64,000 nucleotides of DNA. Source: Pseudoalteromonas sp. MEBiC 03607. GTDB lineage: Bacteria > Pseudomonadota > Gammaproteobacteria > Enterobacterales > Alteromonadaceae. Where the stretch lies: NCBI RefSeq assembly GCF_004792295.1, contig NZ_SRRY01000001.1:1808501-1872500 (forward strand), written 5' to 3'. The translations under genes were made by a program, and so were the position numbers. Below the pieces are notes generated by a model. The model did no database searches and was not told the DNA's origin. It saw nothing but the letters and a program-made list of their open reading frames with translations. This document shows positions 54,617-63,423 of the stretch, piece after piece; the stretch's first letter is position 1; every line of letters begins with the position of its first letter.

Positions 54617-55246
54617 ATGGCAAATAAAAAACATTCAGCCAGTTCTAAGCGTTGGCTGAAGGAACATTTCGACGATCCTTATGTTCACGAAGCGCAAAAG
54701 AAAGGCTGGCGTTCTCGTGCGGTATTCAAATTAGACGAAATTCAAAACAAAGATAAATTAATCAAACCATCAATGACGGTGGTTGATTTAGGTGCGGCTC
54801 CAGGTAGTTGGTCACAATACTTAGCAGAAAAAGTAGGTGATAATGGTCAAGTTATTGCGTGTGATATCCTACCAATGGATTCGCTAGCAGGTGTCGACTT
54901 TTTGCAAGGCGACTTCCGTGAAGAAGCCGTGCTTGATGCGTTATTAACTCGTATTGACGGAAAAAATGTTGATGTGGTGTTTTCTGACATGGCACCAAAT
55001 ATGAGCGGCAATACATCTGTTGACCAAGCTGGTAGTATGTACCTAGTAGAACTCGCGTTGGATATGTGTCACCAAGTTTTAAAGAAAAACGGCGCATTTT
55101 GTGTCAAAGTATTCCAAGGCGAAGGATTTGATCAATACTTGCAGGACGTACGTAATAGCTTTAAAGCGGTAAAAATTAGAAAGCCCGATGCTTCGCGTGC
55201 CCGTTCTCGGGAAGTTTATATAGTGGCGACAGGCTACAAACTGTAG
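54617..55246 (+). CDS. rlmE: 23S rRNA 2'-O-ribose U2552 methyltransferase RlmE
   Basis: The 209-residue protein (also FtsJ/RrmJ) has the SAM-binding [15 protein letters not shown] (residues about 55-69) and catalytic K-D-K-E residues, including Lys37 in [11 protein letters not shown] and Asp in [10 protein letters not shown]. It methylates U2552 in late 50S assembly. It lies about 60 bases ahead of ftsH on the same strand, as in many gammaproteobacteria. Confidence 0.96.
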   Translation: MANKKHSASSKRWLKEHFDDPYVHEAQKKGWRSRAVFKLDEIQNKDKLIKPSMTVVDLGAAPGSWSQYLAEKVGDNGQVIACDILPMDSLAGVDFLQGDFREEAVLDALLTRIDGKNVDVVFSDMAPNMSGNTSVDQAGSMYLVELALDMCHQVLKKNGAFCVKVFQGEGFDQYLQDVRNSFKAVKIRKPDASRARSREVYIVATGYKL

Positions 55247-55303
55247 TACAGTTGTGCAGCGTTAAGTTGAATTTAAATTAATTGGATACAAGAGGTTAAC
55301 CCC

Positions 55304-57253
55304 TTGAGCGATATGGCGAAAAATCTAATACTCTGGCTGGTCATTGCAGTAGTGCTAATGTCAGTGTTTCAGAGCTTTAATGGTGGTGATCAAGTTGATC
55401 GCCAAACAAGTTACACTCAGTTTGTAAGCGATGCTCGTAGCGGCGCTATTCAAGAAGTTTCAATCGAAAGCACAACAGGTACTATTACTGGCACCAAAAC
55501 AAACGGTGAGCGCTTTCAAACTATCATGCCAATGTATGATAAAGACATTTTGAACGATTTATTAAAAAGCAATGTCAATGTGAAAGGTGTAAAGCCTGAA
55601 GAGCAGTCTTTCCTCGCCAGCATTTTAATCTCTTGGTTCCCAATGTTACTGCTTATTGGTGTATGGATTTTCTTCATGCGTCAAATGCAAGGTGGTGGCG
55701 GTAAAGGCGCGATGTCTTTCGGTAAGAGCAAAGCGCGCCTGATGAGTGAAGACCAAGTTAAAACTACTTTTGCTGATGTTGCTGGTTGTGACGAAGCAAA
55801 AGAAGATGTAACTGAGCTGGTTGACTTCTTACGTGACCCATCTAAATTCCAAAAGCTAGGTGGTAGCATCCCGAAAGGCGTACTAATGGTAGGTCCTCCG
55901 GGTACAGGTAAAACGTTACTTGCAAAAGCCGTTGCAGGTGAAGCAAAAGTGCCGTTTTTCACAATCTCAGGTTCTGATTTCGTTGAAATGTTCGTTGGTG
56001 TTGGTGCATCACGTGTACGTGACATGTTCGAGCAAGCGAAGAAAGCCGCACCGTGTATCATCTTTATCGACGAAATTGATGCGGTAGGCCGTAAACGTGG
56101 TGCCGGCATGGGTGGTGGTCACGATGAGCGTGAGCAAACACTTAACCAAATGCTTGTAGAGATGGACGGTTTTGAAGGTAACGAAGGTATTATCGTTATC
56201 GCAGCCACCAACCGCCCTGATGTATTAGACCCAGCGTTATTACGTCCTGGTCGTTTTGACCGTCAAGTTGTTGTTGGTTTACCAGACATTCGCGGACGTG
56301 AACAGATCCTAAAAGTACATATGCGCAAAGTACCACTAGGTGACAACGTAGAAGCGGCTGTAATTGCACGTGGTACGCCAGGTTTCTCTGGTGCTGATCT
56401 TGCTAACTTAGTTAACGAAGCTGCGCTATATGCTGCACGTGGTAACAAGCGTGTAGTAAGCATGGCAGAGTTTGATGCAGCAAAAGATAAAATCATGATG
56501 GGTGCAGAGCGTAAGACCATGGTGATGAGTGAGCAAGAAAAAGAAATGACTGCTTACCACGAAGCGGGGCACGCGATTGTTGGTCGTATGGTGCCTGAAC
56601 ATGACCCTGTGTATAAAGTATCGATTATCCCTCGTGGCCGTGCACTGGGTGTCACTATGTACTTGCCAGAGCAAGACCGCGTGAGTCACTCAAAAGAGCT
56701 GCTGGAGTCAATGATTTCGAGTCTTTATGGTGGCCGTATCGCTGAAGCTTTAATCTATGGCGAAGACAAAGTAACAACGGGCGCAAGTAACGATATTGAA
56801 CGTGCAACTGATATTGCCCGTAAAATGGTTACTCAGTGGGGTCTAAGTGAAAAGCTAGGTCCATTACTTTATGCTGAAGATCAAAACGAAATGTACATGG
56901 GTGGCGGTGGTAGCCGTGCTATGAGCATGTCAGATGAAACAGCTAAAGTTATCGATAGTGAAGTGCGTTTGTTCTCAGACCGTAACTACCAACGTGCTGA
57001 GCAAATATTAAAAGATAACATCGACATTCTTCATGCGATGAAAGATGCACTTATGAAGTACGAGACGATTGATGCGGGTCAAATTGATGACTTAATGGCT
57101 CGTAAGCCAGTTCGTGAACCTCGTGATGTTCATGACCGTCGTCCAGATGACAAAAAATCTTCGGCTCCGAAAGTAGAATCGGCCCCCGAAGAGACAAAAA
57201 GCGAAGATTCAGTAAAAAAGGATGAAACAAACCTTGATGACAAAGCTGAATAA
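55304..57253 (+). CDS. ftsH: ATP-dependent zinc metalloprotease FtsH
   Basis: The 649-residue protease has two transmembrane helices (about 8-24 and 105-125), Walker A GPPGTGKT at 197-204, Walker B FIDEID and the zinc site HEAGH at about 419-423. It degrades misfolded membrane proteins and LpxC. TTG 55304 has AAGAGG 8 bases upstream, whereas ATG 55313 lies too far, so the MSDMAKN start is preferred. The last 40 residues are acidic and variable. folP follows across a terminator. Confidence 0.97.
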   Translation: MSDMAKNLILWLVIAVVLMSVFQSFNGGDQVDRQTSYTQFVSDARSGAIQEVSIESTTGTITGTKTNGERFQTIMPMYDKDILNDLLKSNVNVKGVKPEEQSFLASILISWFPMLLLIGVWIFFMRQMQGGGGKGAMSFGKSKARLMSEDQVKTTFADVAGCDEAKEDVTELVDFLRDPSKFQKLGGSIPKGVLMVGPPGTGKTLLAKAVAGEAKVPFFTISGSDFVEMFVGVGASRVRDMFEQAKKAAPCIIFIDEIDAVGRKRGAGMGGGHDEREQTLNQMLVEMDGFEGNEGIIVIAATNRPDVLDPALLRPGRFDRQVVVGLPDIRGREQILKVHMRKVPLGDNVEAAVIARGTPGFSGADLANLVNEAALYAARGNKRVVSMAEFDAAKDKIMMGAERKTMVMSEQEKEMTAYHEAGHAIVGRMVPEHDPVYKVSIIPRGRALGVTMYLPEQDRVSHSKELLESMISSLYGGRIAEALIYGEDKVTTGASNDIERATDIARKMVTQWGLSEKLGPLLYAEDQNEMYMGGGGSRAMSMSDETAKVIDSEVRLFSDRNYQRAEQILKDNIDILHAMKDALMKYETIDAGQIDDLMARKPVREPRDVHDRRPDDKKSSAPKVESAPEETKSEDSVKKDETNLDDKAE

Positions 57254-57272
57254 TCGCTAAAATAGAAAAAGC

Positions 57273-57299
57273 AAAAGCCCCGCATGCCGGGGCTTTTTT
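57273..57299 (+). terminator. intrinsic terminator of ftsH
   Basis: AAAAGCCCCG and CGGGGCTTTT pair around CATGC with a T-tract. It separates ftsH from folP. Confidence 0.9.
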
Positions 57300-57351
57300 G
57301 TAGCAGAAAACAATACTGTATTTTTTGCCATGGAAGCAGTAAAGGTGATCG

Positions 57352-58200
57352 ATGACCGCTATTAAATTACCCCGAGGTCGCACTTTACACCTCGACGACC
57401 CTATTGTAATGGGGATTTTAAACGTAACCCCTGACTCTTTCTCAGATGGCGGCAACTACTGTCAGCTCGACAGCGCTGTCAAACAAGCGCAAGCTCTTCT
57501 AAATCAAGGCGCAAAAATTATTGATATTGGTGGCGAATCCACTCGCCCAGGCGCACCTGATGTGTCTTTAGATGAAGAGCTAAAACGCGTAATCCCATTG
57601 GTTAAAGCACTTAGGCAAAGTAGCGATTGCATTATTTCTATAGATACCAGTAAAAGCGAAGTGATGCGTCAAGCTATTATTGCCGGTGCAGATATCATAA
57701 ATGATGTAAGAGCGTTGCAAGAACCTGGGGCTATAGATGTACTTGCTGAGTACCCAGATGTGGCTATTTGTTTAATGCATATGCAAGGGCAGCCACGAAC
57801 TATGCAAAGTAATCCGGTATATACTGATTTATTTGCAGACATAAATCGTTTTTTTGCCGAGCGTATTGCAGCATGCGAGCAAGCGGGTATTCAGAAACAT
57901 CGAATTATACTGGATCCAGGTTTTGGATTTGGAAAAACACTGGCTCATAACTATCAAATCCTTGATAGGTTTGATGAGTTTAATCAATTTAATCTACCAG
58001 TGTTAGCAGGCTTATCACGCAAATCAATGATAGGTAACTTATTAAAAAGAGACACGAGTGAGCGTTTAGCAGGCAGCTTAGCGGGAGCATTAATTGCGGC
58101 CCAAAATGGCGCTAAAATTATTCGTGTACATGATGTATTAGAAACAGTCGATGTGCTTAGCGTATGGCAAGCATGTAAGAAAGGAATTACAAATGAGTAA
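57352..58200 (+). CDS. folP: dihydropteroate synthase
   Basis: The 282-residue enzyme shows [15 protein letters not shown] (pABA and pterin loop), GGESTRPGA and the pterin-binding [10 protein letters not shown]. It condenses pABA with hydroxymethyl-dihydropterin pyrophosphate in folate synthesis and is the sulfonamide target. The last codons overlap the glmM start by 8 bases. Confidence 0.97.
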   Translation: MTAIKLPRGRTLHLDDPIVMGILNVTPDSFSDGGNYCQLDSAVKQAQALLNQGAKIIDIGGESTRPGAPDVSLDEELKRVIPLVKALRQSSDCIISIDTSKSEVMRQAIIAGADIINDVRALQEPGAIDVLAEYPDVAICLMHMQGQPRTMQSNPVYTDLFADINRFFAERIAACEQAGIQKHRIILDPGFGFGKTLAHNYQILDRFDEFNQFNLPVLAGLSRKSMIGNLLKRDTSERLAGSLAGALIAAQNGAKIIRVHDVLETVDVLSVWQACKKGITNE

Positions 58201-59548
58201 AACAAGAAAATATTTTGGCACGGATGGCGTTCGTGGCATGGTTGGGGAGTTTCCAATCACCCCTGAATTTGCTTTAAAACTAGGCTGGGCTGCTGGTCGT
58301 GTACTATCAAAAATTGGCACCAAGAAAGTTATAATTGGTAAAGATACTCGTATCTCAGGTTATATGCTGGAAACATCGCTTGAAGCAGGTTTAATTGCGG
58401 CGGGTATTGATGTTGTTCTTTTGGGCCCTATGCCGACACCTGCTGTTGCTTATTTAACACAAACATTCCGTGCTGAAGCGGGCATTGTAATTAGTGCATC
58501 GCATAATCCATATCATGATAACGGTATTAAATTCTTTTCAAGCAGAGGCTTAAAGCTACCTGATGAAGTTGAGCTTGAAATAGAAGCTATGATGGATGAG
58601 CCTATGACCTGTGTTGCCTCAGACAAACTAGGTAAAGCTCGCCGTTTAGAAACAGCGGATGGTCGCTATATTGAGTTTTGTAAAAGCCAATTTCCACAAG
58701 GCCTGTCATTAGAAGGGTTAAAAATTGTGCTTGATTGTGCCAATGGCGCTACATACCACATTGCTCCTTCGGTAATGCGTGAGCTAGGCGCAGAGGTTAT
58801 TTGTCATGCTTGCGAGCCAAATGGGGTAAATATCAACTTAGAGTGTGGTGCAACCCATGTTGAAACTCTTAAACGCAAAGTATTAGAACATAATGCTGAT
58901 GTGGGTATTGCTTATGACGGTGATGGTGACCGCGTAATGATGGTTGATCACAATGGCAGAGTTTTTGATGGTGATGATATTGTTTACATCATTGCATGCC
59001 AAGCTGCTAATGACGATATTCTAGGTGGTGGTGTTGTTGGCACCGTTATGTCAAATATGGGTCTGGAGAATGCCCTAAAAGCGCGCGGTATTGGTTTTGC
59101 TCGTAGTAAAGTGGGCGATCGCTACGTGATGGAGCTTTTACAAGAAAAAGGCTGGAAAATTGGTGGTGAGAGTTCAGGGCACGTATTGAATTTAGACCTG
59201 ATCAGTACGGGTGATGGTATTATCTCGAGCTTACAAGTACTCGCAGCTATGGTCGCGCAAAATAAAACATTACAAGATCTAGGCGCTGGCTTTACAAAAT
59301 ACCCAATGAAAATGATCAACGTACGTTACCCTCAGGGCACAGATCCAACACAAGCTCAGGCTGTTATCGATATGGTTGCTGAAGTTGAAGCGCAACTAGG
59401 AGATACAGGACGAGTGTTACTACGAAAATCAGGGACTGAACCTGTTGTTCGCGTGATGGTTGAAGCTGAGCAAGAGAAAATTGTCCTTGATAGTGCTCAA
59501 AAAATTGCCGCAGTTGTTGAATCTGTGAGCAAACAAACCGTGGTATAA
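58193..59548 (+). CDS. glmM: phosphoglucosamine mutase
   Basis: The start [15 protein letters not shown] overlaps folP by 8 bases and has an AAGGAA site. The 451-residue enzyme has the phosphoserine loop SASHNP at 101-106, the metal loop DGDGDR and the phosphate-binding RKSGTEP. It interconverts glucosamine-6-phosphate and glucosamine-1-phosphate for UDP-GlcNAc, peptidoglycan and LPS synthesis. folP-glmM coupling is common in gammaproteobacteria. Confidence 0.97.
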   Translation: MSKTRKYFGTDGVRGMVGEFPITPEFALKLGWAAGRVLSKIGTKKVIIGKDTRISGYMLETSLEAGLIAAGIDVVLLGPMPTPAVAYLTQTFRAEAGIVISASHNPYHDNGIKFFSSRGLKLPDEVELEIEAMMDEPMTCVASDKLGKARRLETADGRYIEFCKSQFPQGLSLEGLKIVLDCANGATYHIAPSVMRELGAEVICHACEPNGVNINLECGATHVETLKRKVLEHNADVGIAYDGDGDRVMMVDHNGRVFDGDDIVYIIACQAANDDILGGGVVGTVMSNMGLENALKARGIGFARSKVGDRYVMELLQEKGWKIGGESSGHVLNLDLISTGDGIISSLQVLAAMVAQNKTLQDLGAGFTKYPMKMINVRYPQGTDPTQAQAVIDMVAEVEAQLGDTGRVLLRKSGTEPVVRVMVEAEQEKIVLDSAQKIAAVVESVSKQTVV

Positions 59549-59617
59549 CAATAACCTCTTGTAACTTAGGGCAAGTCGAGTTAGTATCTTGCCCGCTTTC
59601 TAATGTGGAGTGGAAAT

Positions 59618-60367
59618 ATGGCAGCACGTAAGCCGATGGTAGCAGGTAACTGGAAAATGAACGGCTCATTAGAGCTTGTTGAACAGCTATCTAGCGCTAT
59701 TAAAGATGTTCAATCGGATGAACTTGATATTGTGGTTTTTCCACCATTCCCATTAATTAACGCTGTAACTCAGCAAGATGTTGTGGTTGGTTCACAAACT
59801 GTTTCTGAGAACCAAGCAGGTGCATTTACCGGTGAAGTAGATGCGCAACTGGTTAAAGATTTAGGTGCAACATACACACTTGTTGGACACTCTGAACGTC
59901 GTAGTATTTATGGCGAATCAGATGAGGTTGTGGCAGATAAATTTGCTCGTGCGCAAGATGTTGGTTTAACACCGGTACTATGTGTTGGTGAAAGTGAACA
60001 GCAACGTGAAGCAAATGAAACCGAATTAGTGGTTGCAGCACAAATTGATGCTGTAATTAACAAATTAGGTGTAGCAGCACTGAAGAATTCTGTGGTAGCA
60101 TACGAGCCCGTTTGGGCCATTGGCACAGGTAAGACTGCCTCACCTGAGCAAGCGCAAGCTGTTCATAAGTTTATCCGTGAGAAAATTGCTTCTTTAGATG
60201 ATGACTTAGCACAGCAATTAACCATCTTATATGGTGGTAGCGTGAATGAAAAAAATAGCGAATTATTATTTGCACAACCAGATATTGACGGTGGCCTAAT
60301 TGGTGGCGCAAGTCTAAAAGCAGACTCATTTACTGCAATCTGCGAAAGTGCAAAAGGGACCGTATAA
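59618..60367 (+). CDS. tpiA: triose-phosphate isomerase
   Basis: The start at ATG 59618 behind GTGGAG gives 249 residues, the standard length. The active site is complete: NWKMNG (Lys), VGHSERR (His) and YEPVWAIGTGK (Glu). It interconverts dihydroxyacetone phosphate and glyceraldehyde-3-phosphate. It sits between glmM and secG, and the secG start follows after one base. Confidence 0.98.
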   Translation: MAARKPMVAGNWKMNGSLELVEQLSSAIKDVQSDELDIVVFPPFPLINAVTQQDVVVGSQTVSENQAGAFTGEVDAQLVKDLGATYTLVGHSERRSIYGESDEVVADKFARAQDVGLTPVLCVGESEQQREANETELVVAAQIDAVINKLGVAALKNSVVAYEPVWAIGTGKTASPEQAQAVHKFIREKIASLDDDLAQQLTILYGGSVNEKNSELLFAQPDIDGGLIGGASLKADSFTAICESAKGTV

Positions 60368-60368
60368 G

Positions 60369-60716
60369 ATGTACGAAATTTTATTAGTAGTTTATTTAAT
60401 TGTTGCTTTAGCTCTAGTTGGTATGGTTTTAATCCAACAAGGTAAAGGCGCAGATATGGGTTCATCATTTGGTGCAGGAGCTTCTGCAACCGTGTTTGGC
60501 TCATCTGGTGCTGGTAACTTCATGACTAAAACAACCACAATCTTAGCAACAATTTTCTTTGTGCTAAGTATTGTTCTAGGCAACCTAACAGCTGGTCAAA
60601 TTAAAAAGACTGATGAGTGGGAAAACCTAGAAGCTGCGCCAGCTGTTGAAACTGTTACTCCTGCACAAAACGATGTGCCGGTAACAGAAGAAAAGAGCTC
60701 TGACGTACCAAATTAA
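60369..60716 (+). CDS. secG: preprotein translocase subunit SecG
   Basis: The start at ATG 60369 gives 115 residues with two transmembrane helices (about 3-22 and 50-70), the conserved LIQQGKGADMGSSFGAGAS loop and an acidic C-terminal tail. SecG associates with SecYE and assists SecA-driven export. It is cotranscribed with tpiA, and tRNA-Leu follows, as in E. coli. Confidence 0.97.
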   Translation: MYEILLVVYLIVALALVGMVLIQQGKGADMGSSFGAGASATVFGSSGAGNFMTKTTTILATIFFVLSIVLGNLTAGQIKKTDEWENLEAAPAVETVTPAQNDVPVTEEKSSDVPN

Positions 60717-60793
60717 TTGGCTTAGGCTAATACCTGTTAAGCTGTTTTCATTCCTCAAGTAAACAAAAAGCTTAACAACATACAGAATTGTAT

Positions 60794-60878
60794 GCGGATG
60801 TGGTGGAATTGGTAGACACGCCATCTTGAGGGGGTGGTGGCTTCGGCCGTGGGGGTTCAAGTCCCCCCATCCGCACCA
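60794..60878 (+). tRNA. tRNA-Leu (anticodon GAG)
   Basis: The acceptor stem GCGGATG pairs with CATCCGC, followed by ACCA. The anticodon loop TTGAGGG carries GAG between the stem halves CCATC and GGTGG, and the T-arm GGGGGTTCAAGTCCCCC is intact. A long variable arm (GTGGCTTCGGCCG region) marks a class II tRNA. CCA is encoded. It follows secG. Confidence 0.95.
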
Positions 60879-60883
60879 AAATT

Positions 60884-60917
60884 AAAAAGCCGTAACACAG
60901 TGTGTTACGGCTTTTTT
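60884..60917 (+). terminator. intrinsic terminator after tRNA-Leu
   Basis: AAAAAGCCGTAACACA and TGTGTTACGGCTTTTT form a stem with almost no loop, followed by a T-tract. It ends the ftsH-region transcript right after the tRNA. Confidence 0.9.
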
Positions 60918-61070
60918 CGTTTTAGTGCTTTATACAACACACGATGCACTTTTTTAGTGCCATTATTCTAATTTTATATCGTTATTTTTTATATCAAGCT
61001 GATTATTATCGCTTTTTAAACTTGGAGCACACCTTGCTTACTTAGTTGTATCTATTCTCTTAAGGATACA

Positions 61071-62018
61071 ATGATGGCGAGAATGAGTTATCTCAGTGCA
61101 ATTGAGCGATATGAAGAACAACAATTGCTGATACACAATTTACTACTGTCTATTTTAGCGAGTGTGCAAGCTTCAATCACCAACGAACAAGACTATCAGC
61201 AACTTGTAAAACAGTATCCGTTCTTAGAGTTACAGTATTGCTTAAATGAGCAAGGTATTCAGCTCGGTGATAATGTCTGCTTTAAACGTCAGTACAAGAA
61301 GCATTTGGCGCATAAAGGAGCAGGGCAGGATTTAAGCGCTAGGCCTTATTTTTTATTAGTGTCGAGCGCTCCTGAGGCACATTTCACCTCTCCTTATATC
61401 TCGACAGCAACTAGGCATTTATGTATTTCTGCAATTAAACCGGTCGAAAAGAAACAAGGGGGCCATTATTTTCTTGTGATAGATGTCTGCTTAACTGAGC
61501 TGGTTGAATTTATTATGGGTGATACTAAACGTGCAAGCATGACCGCTTACTTTAAAGCTGGCTACGGCTTAATTGTTGGTTGTTTGTTTTGTTTAGTCTT
61601 TTATTTACTCTACCAAGTATTCATCGGTATGCTAGAACTGTTAATGAGTGAGCAGCCTCATTCTGATCCATTAAAACCTTTTACAATCATCATTTTCGTT
61701 ACTCTTGCTTTAGCCATTTTTGATTTAGGAAAAACAATTCTCGAGGAAGAAATTTTGATGCATAAAGATATCTTCCGCCATAGCTCGACTCGCCGCACTA
61801 TCACGCGTTTTATTTCAACTATTCTGATTGCAGTATCGATTGAGGCATTATTAACTATGTTCAAGGCTGCGCTTGGTCAAACTGAGTATGTTATTCCTGC
61901 TGTGCTGATGATGTTTGCTGTGGCGGGGCTGTTATTGGCTTTAGCTATTTATGTTTATTTAGGTGCAAAAGCTGAAGACGTGCTTTCGCACGTCCAGCGT
62001 TTAAAGATAAAACATTAA
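61071..62018 (+). CDS. PDC-sensor-like four-helix membrane protein
   Basis: The 315-residue protein has a soluble N-terminal region (1-160) whose end (YISTATRHLCISAIKPVE, then HYFLVIDVCLTELVEFI) resembles the last strands of a PDC/Cache sensor fold. About four transmembrane helices follow (about 163-185, 204-222, 244-262, 274-300). There is no N-terminal signal or membrane helix before the sensor region, so it would sit in the cytosol unless an internal signal exports it. No enzymatic output domain is fused. AAGGATACA precedes the start (adjacent ATG at 61074 possible). Confidence 0.7.
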   Translation: MMARMSYLSAIERYEEQQLLIHNLLLSILASVQASITNEQDYQQLVKQYPFLELQYCLNEQGIQLGDNVCFKRQYKKHLAHKGAGQDLSARPYFLLVSSAPEAHFTSPYISTATRHLCISAIKPVEKKQGGHYFLVIDVCLTELVEFIMGDTKRASMTAYFKAGYGLIVGCLFCLVFYLLYQVFIGMLELLMSEQPHSDPLKPFTIIIFVTLALAIFDLGKTILEEEILMHKDIFRHSSTRRTITRFISTILIAVSIEALLTMFKAALGQTEYVIPAVLMMFAVAGLLLALAIYVYLGAKAEDVLSHVQRLKIKH

Positions 62019-62040
62019 TTAAGGGCGGAGACTTTTATTT

Positions 62041-62193
62041 TTAAAGCGTCCCGCCAATGCCAATACTTGGGTTTACATAGACAGGCCCAACTTTAAAAGG
62101 GGCATTAATATCAAGGCTAGCATAAGGTGTGCATGCATTTAGTAGCACTAAGGTGGCTGCTAGCGTGGCTATTTTTAGAATGCGTTTTTTCAT
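62041..62193 (-). CDS. 50-residue lipoprotein, coupled to the VOC lipoprotein gene
   Basis: The frame encodes a short protein with a lipoprotein signal (lipobox LLNAC, Cys21) and a 30-residue mature part (TPYASLDINAPFKVGPVYVN then PSIGIGGTL). The start ATG overlaps the stop TAA of the upstream gene by one base, and AGGAG lies 9 bases before it, so translation is probably coupled. The family is not recognised. It may be a periplasmic assembly factor or a modulator of the VOC protein. Confidence 0.75.
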   Translation of the reverse strand: MKKRILKIATLAATLVLLNACTPYASLDINAPFKVGPVYVNPSIGIGGTL

Positions 62194-63035
62194 TACATTT
62201 GCTCCTGAATTACAATACCTGCGCCAGCAGGATCACGAATAATGGCTACACTGCCATTTCGCACTTGTTGAGTCGGCGCCATAAGAACTACACCACCTGC
62301 GGCTTTTACTTTAAGGAGTGTGTCGGAAATATTGGCAACTTTAATGTAGTTAACCCAGGTATTGCCAATGTTAGTGTCAGGCTTTTTAACAAAACCAATA
62401 GCCGGTTTATTATCGGCTGTTAGATATTTATAGTTATTCTCACCCAGTGTTTTAGTCTGAACAGAATAATTGCCAAGCGATTGATAAAAAGACTGACTTT
62501 GCTCAGGGTTGTCAGTCCAGACTTCTTGCCATATCCAACGATTATCACTGTATGTAGCAGCTGGGTCACCATTAACTGTGTTGATCAAAGAAAATACCGC
62601 GCCTTGCGGATCTTCTAATACTGCTATGCTGCCTCGTCCTTTAATTTCTGTACTAGCAATTAAAACTTTACCGCCAGCGGTGACTGTTTTTTCGCTTATT
62701 GCAGCGATATTGTCAGTACTTAACATGCTCAGCCAATGACTGGCATTTTGCTTATTATCAAGCTCAGCCATACCTGCAATTAATTGACCGTCTGAGGTAG
62801 CGAGTAAATAGCTGTCGTTAACCTGCTTAAACTGCCAACCAAACACATCGCCATAGAAGGCTTTAGATTGTGCTAAATCAGGGGTAATAAGATCGTGCCA
62901 AACTACATGACCAATATGCTTGGTACCTGTATCGCTAATAGCAGGTAGTTCGCTAGAGGTGAGTTGACAGCCTGTAAGTGAAATCGCAGTGGCTGCGGCT
63001 AAAATGGCAACACGCAAAGGGGTAGGTAATTTCAA
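62193..63035 (-). CDS. two-domain VOC-fold lipoprotein
   Basis: A TTG start at 63035 behind AAGGAG gives 280 residues with lipobox LTGC (Cys23). Two VOC domains follow: HIGHVVWHDLITPDLAQSKAFYGDVFGW and VLEDPQGAVFSLI form the first, and WIWQEVWTDNPEQSQSFYQSLG and AIIRDPAGAGIVIQ the second. Typical VOC proteins are cytosolic glyoxalases or antibiotic-binding proteins, so a lipid-anchored periplasmic pair is uncommon. Whether metal ligands are complete cannot be judged without alignment. Confidence 0.85.
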   Translation of the reverse strand: MKLPTPLRVAILAAATAISLTGCQLTSSELPAISDTGTKHIGHVVWHDLITPDLAQSKAFYGDVFGWQFKQVNDSYLLATSDGQLIAGMAELDNKQNASHWLSMLSTDNIAAISEKTVTAGGKVLIASTEIKGRGSIAVLEDPQGAVFSLINTVNGDPAATYSDNRWIWQEVWTDNPEQSQSFYQSLGNYSVQTKTLGENNYKYLTADNKPAIGFVKKPDTNIGNTWVNYIKVANISDTLLKVKAAGGVVLMAPTQQVRNGSVAIIRDPAGAGIVIQEQM

Positions 63036-63321
63036 AGTTTGCTCCTTGCAAAATGGGGTCAACTAAAAGCATAGACTATTTATTGTTTGTTATTCAATCA
63101 AAAGTAAGAGGAGTTAATGAAGATTTAATTGCTTTTAGCTAAGCGCTACAGGCTTACTTTCTATAAATTTTAACCTTGTCTGTTTGCATGCAAATTAATG
63201 GTGAGATCAAGGAAGGAGTTGTTTTGGGTAAAATTATGCTATTTGTAATACATATTAAGGAGGATGTTATTTAAAATTAATAAAAAATAAAATAATTATA
63301 CATGTTTTCACAAAACTGACA

Positions 63322-63327
63322 TATAAT
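63322..63327 (+). promoter_or_regulatory. candidate -10 element of the third receptor
   Basis: A perfect TATAAT. No good TTGACA lies at the right distance, so an activator may be needed. Transcription would start near 63334, just before the hairpin. Confidence 0.5.
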
Positions 63328-63341
63328 GCCCTTCCAGAGGA

Positions 63342-63371
63342 AAGATGCTTATAGCTAAGCGTCTTTTTTTA
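63342..63371 (+). promoter_or_regulatory. terminator-like hairpin in the leader of the third receptor
   Basis: AAGATGCTTA and TAAGCGTCTT pair (one G-U) around a short loop and are followed by seven T residues. It lies about 50 bases before the receptor start, in position for transcription attenuation. Confidence 0.6.
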
Positions 63372-63423
63372 TGCCTGAAATTTATGGGCGAAAATACACA
63401 CACGGTATCCTTTGGAGTTTTAA

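Larger units (their letters stand above)
63036..63423. other. intergenic region before the third TonB-dependent receptor
   Basis: The 388 bases hold no credible gene. The right half is very A/T-rich and has a TATAAT (63322-63327) followed by a terminator-like hairpin at 63342-63371. Two purine-rich stretches (GGAAGGAG near 63211 and AAGGAGG near 63254) look like ribosome sites but lead only to tiny frames. Confidence 0.5.

Noticed and set aside
63203..63270. Short peptide genes behind GGAAGGAG and AAGGAGG
   Set aside because: The frames encode only about 16 and 8 residues with no recognisable leader-peptide pattern.
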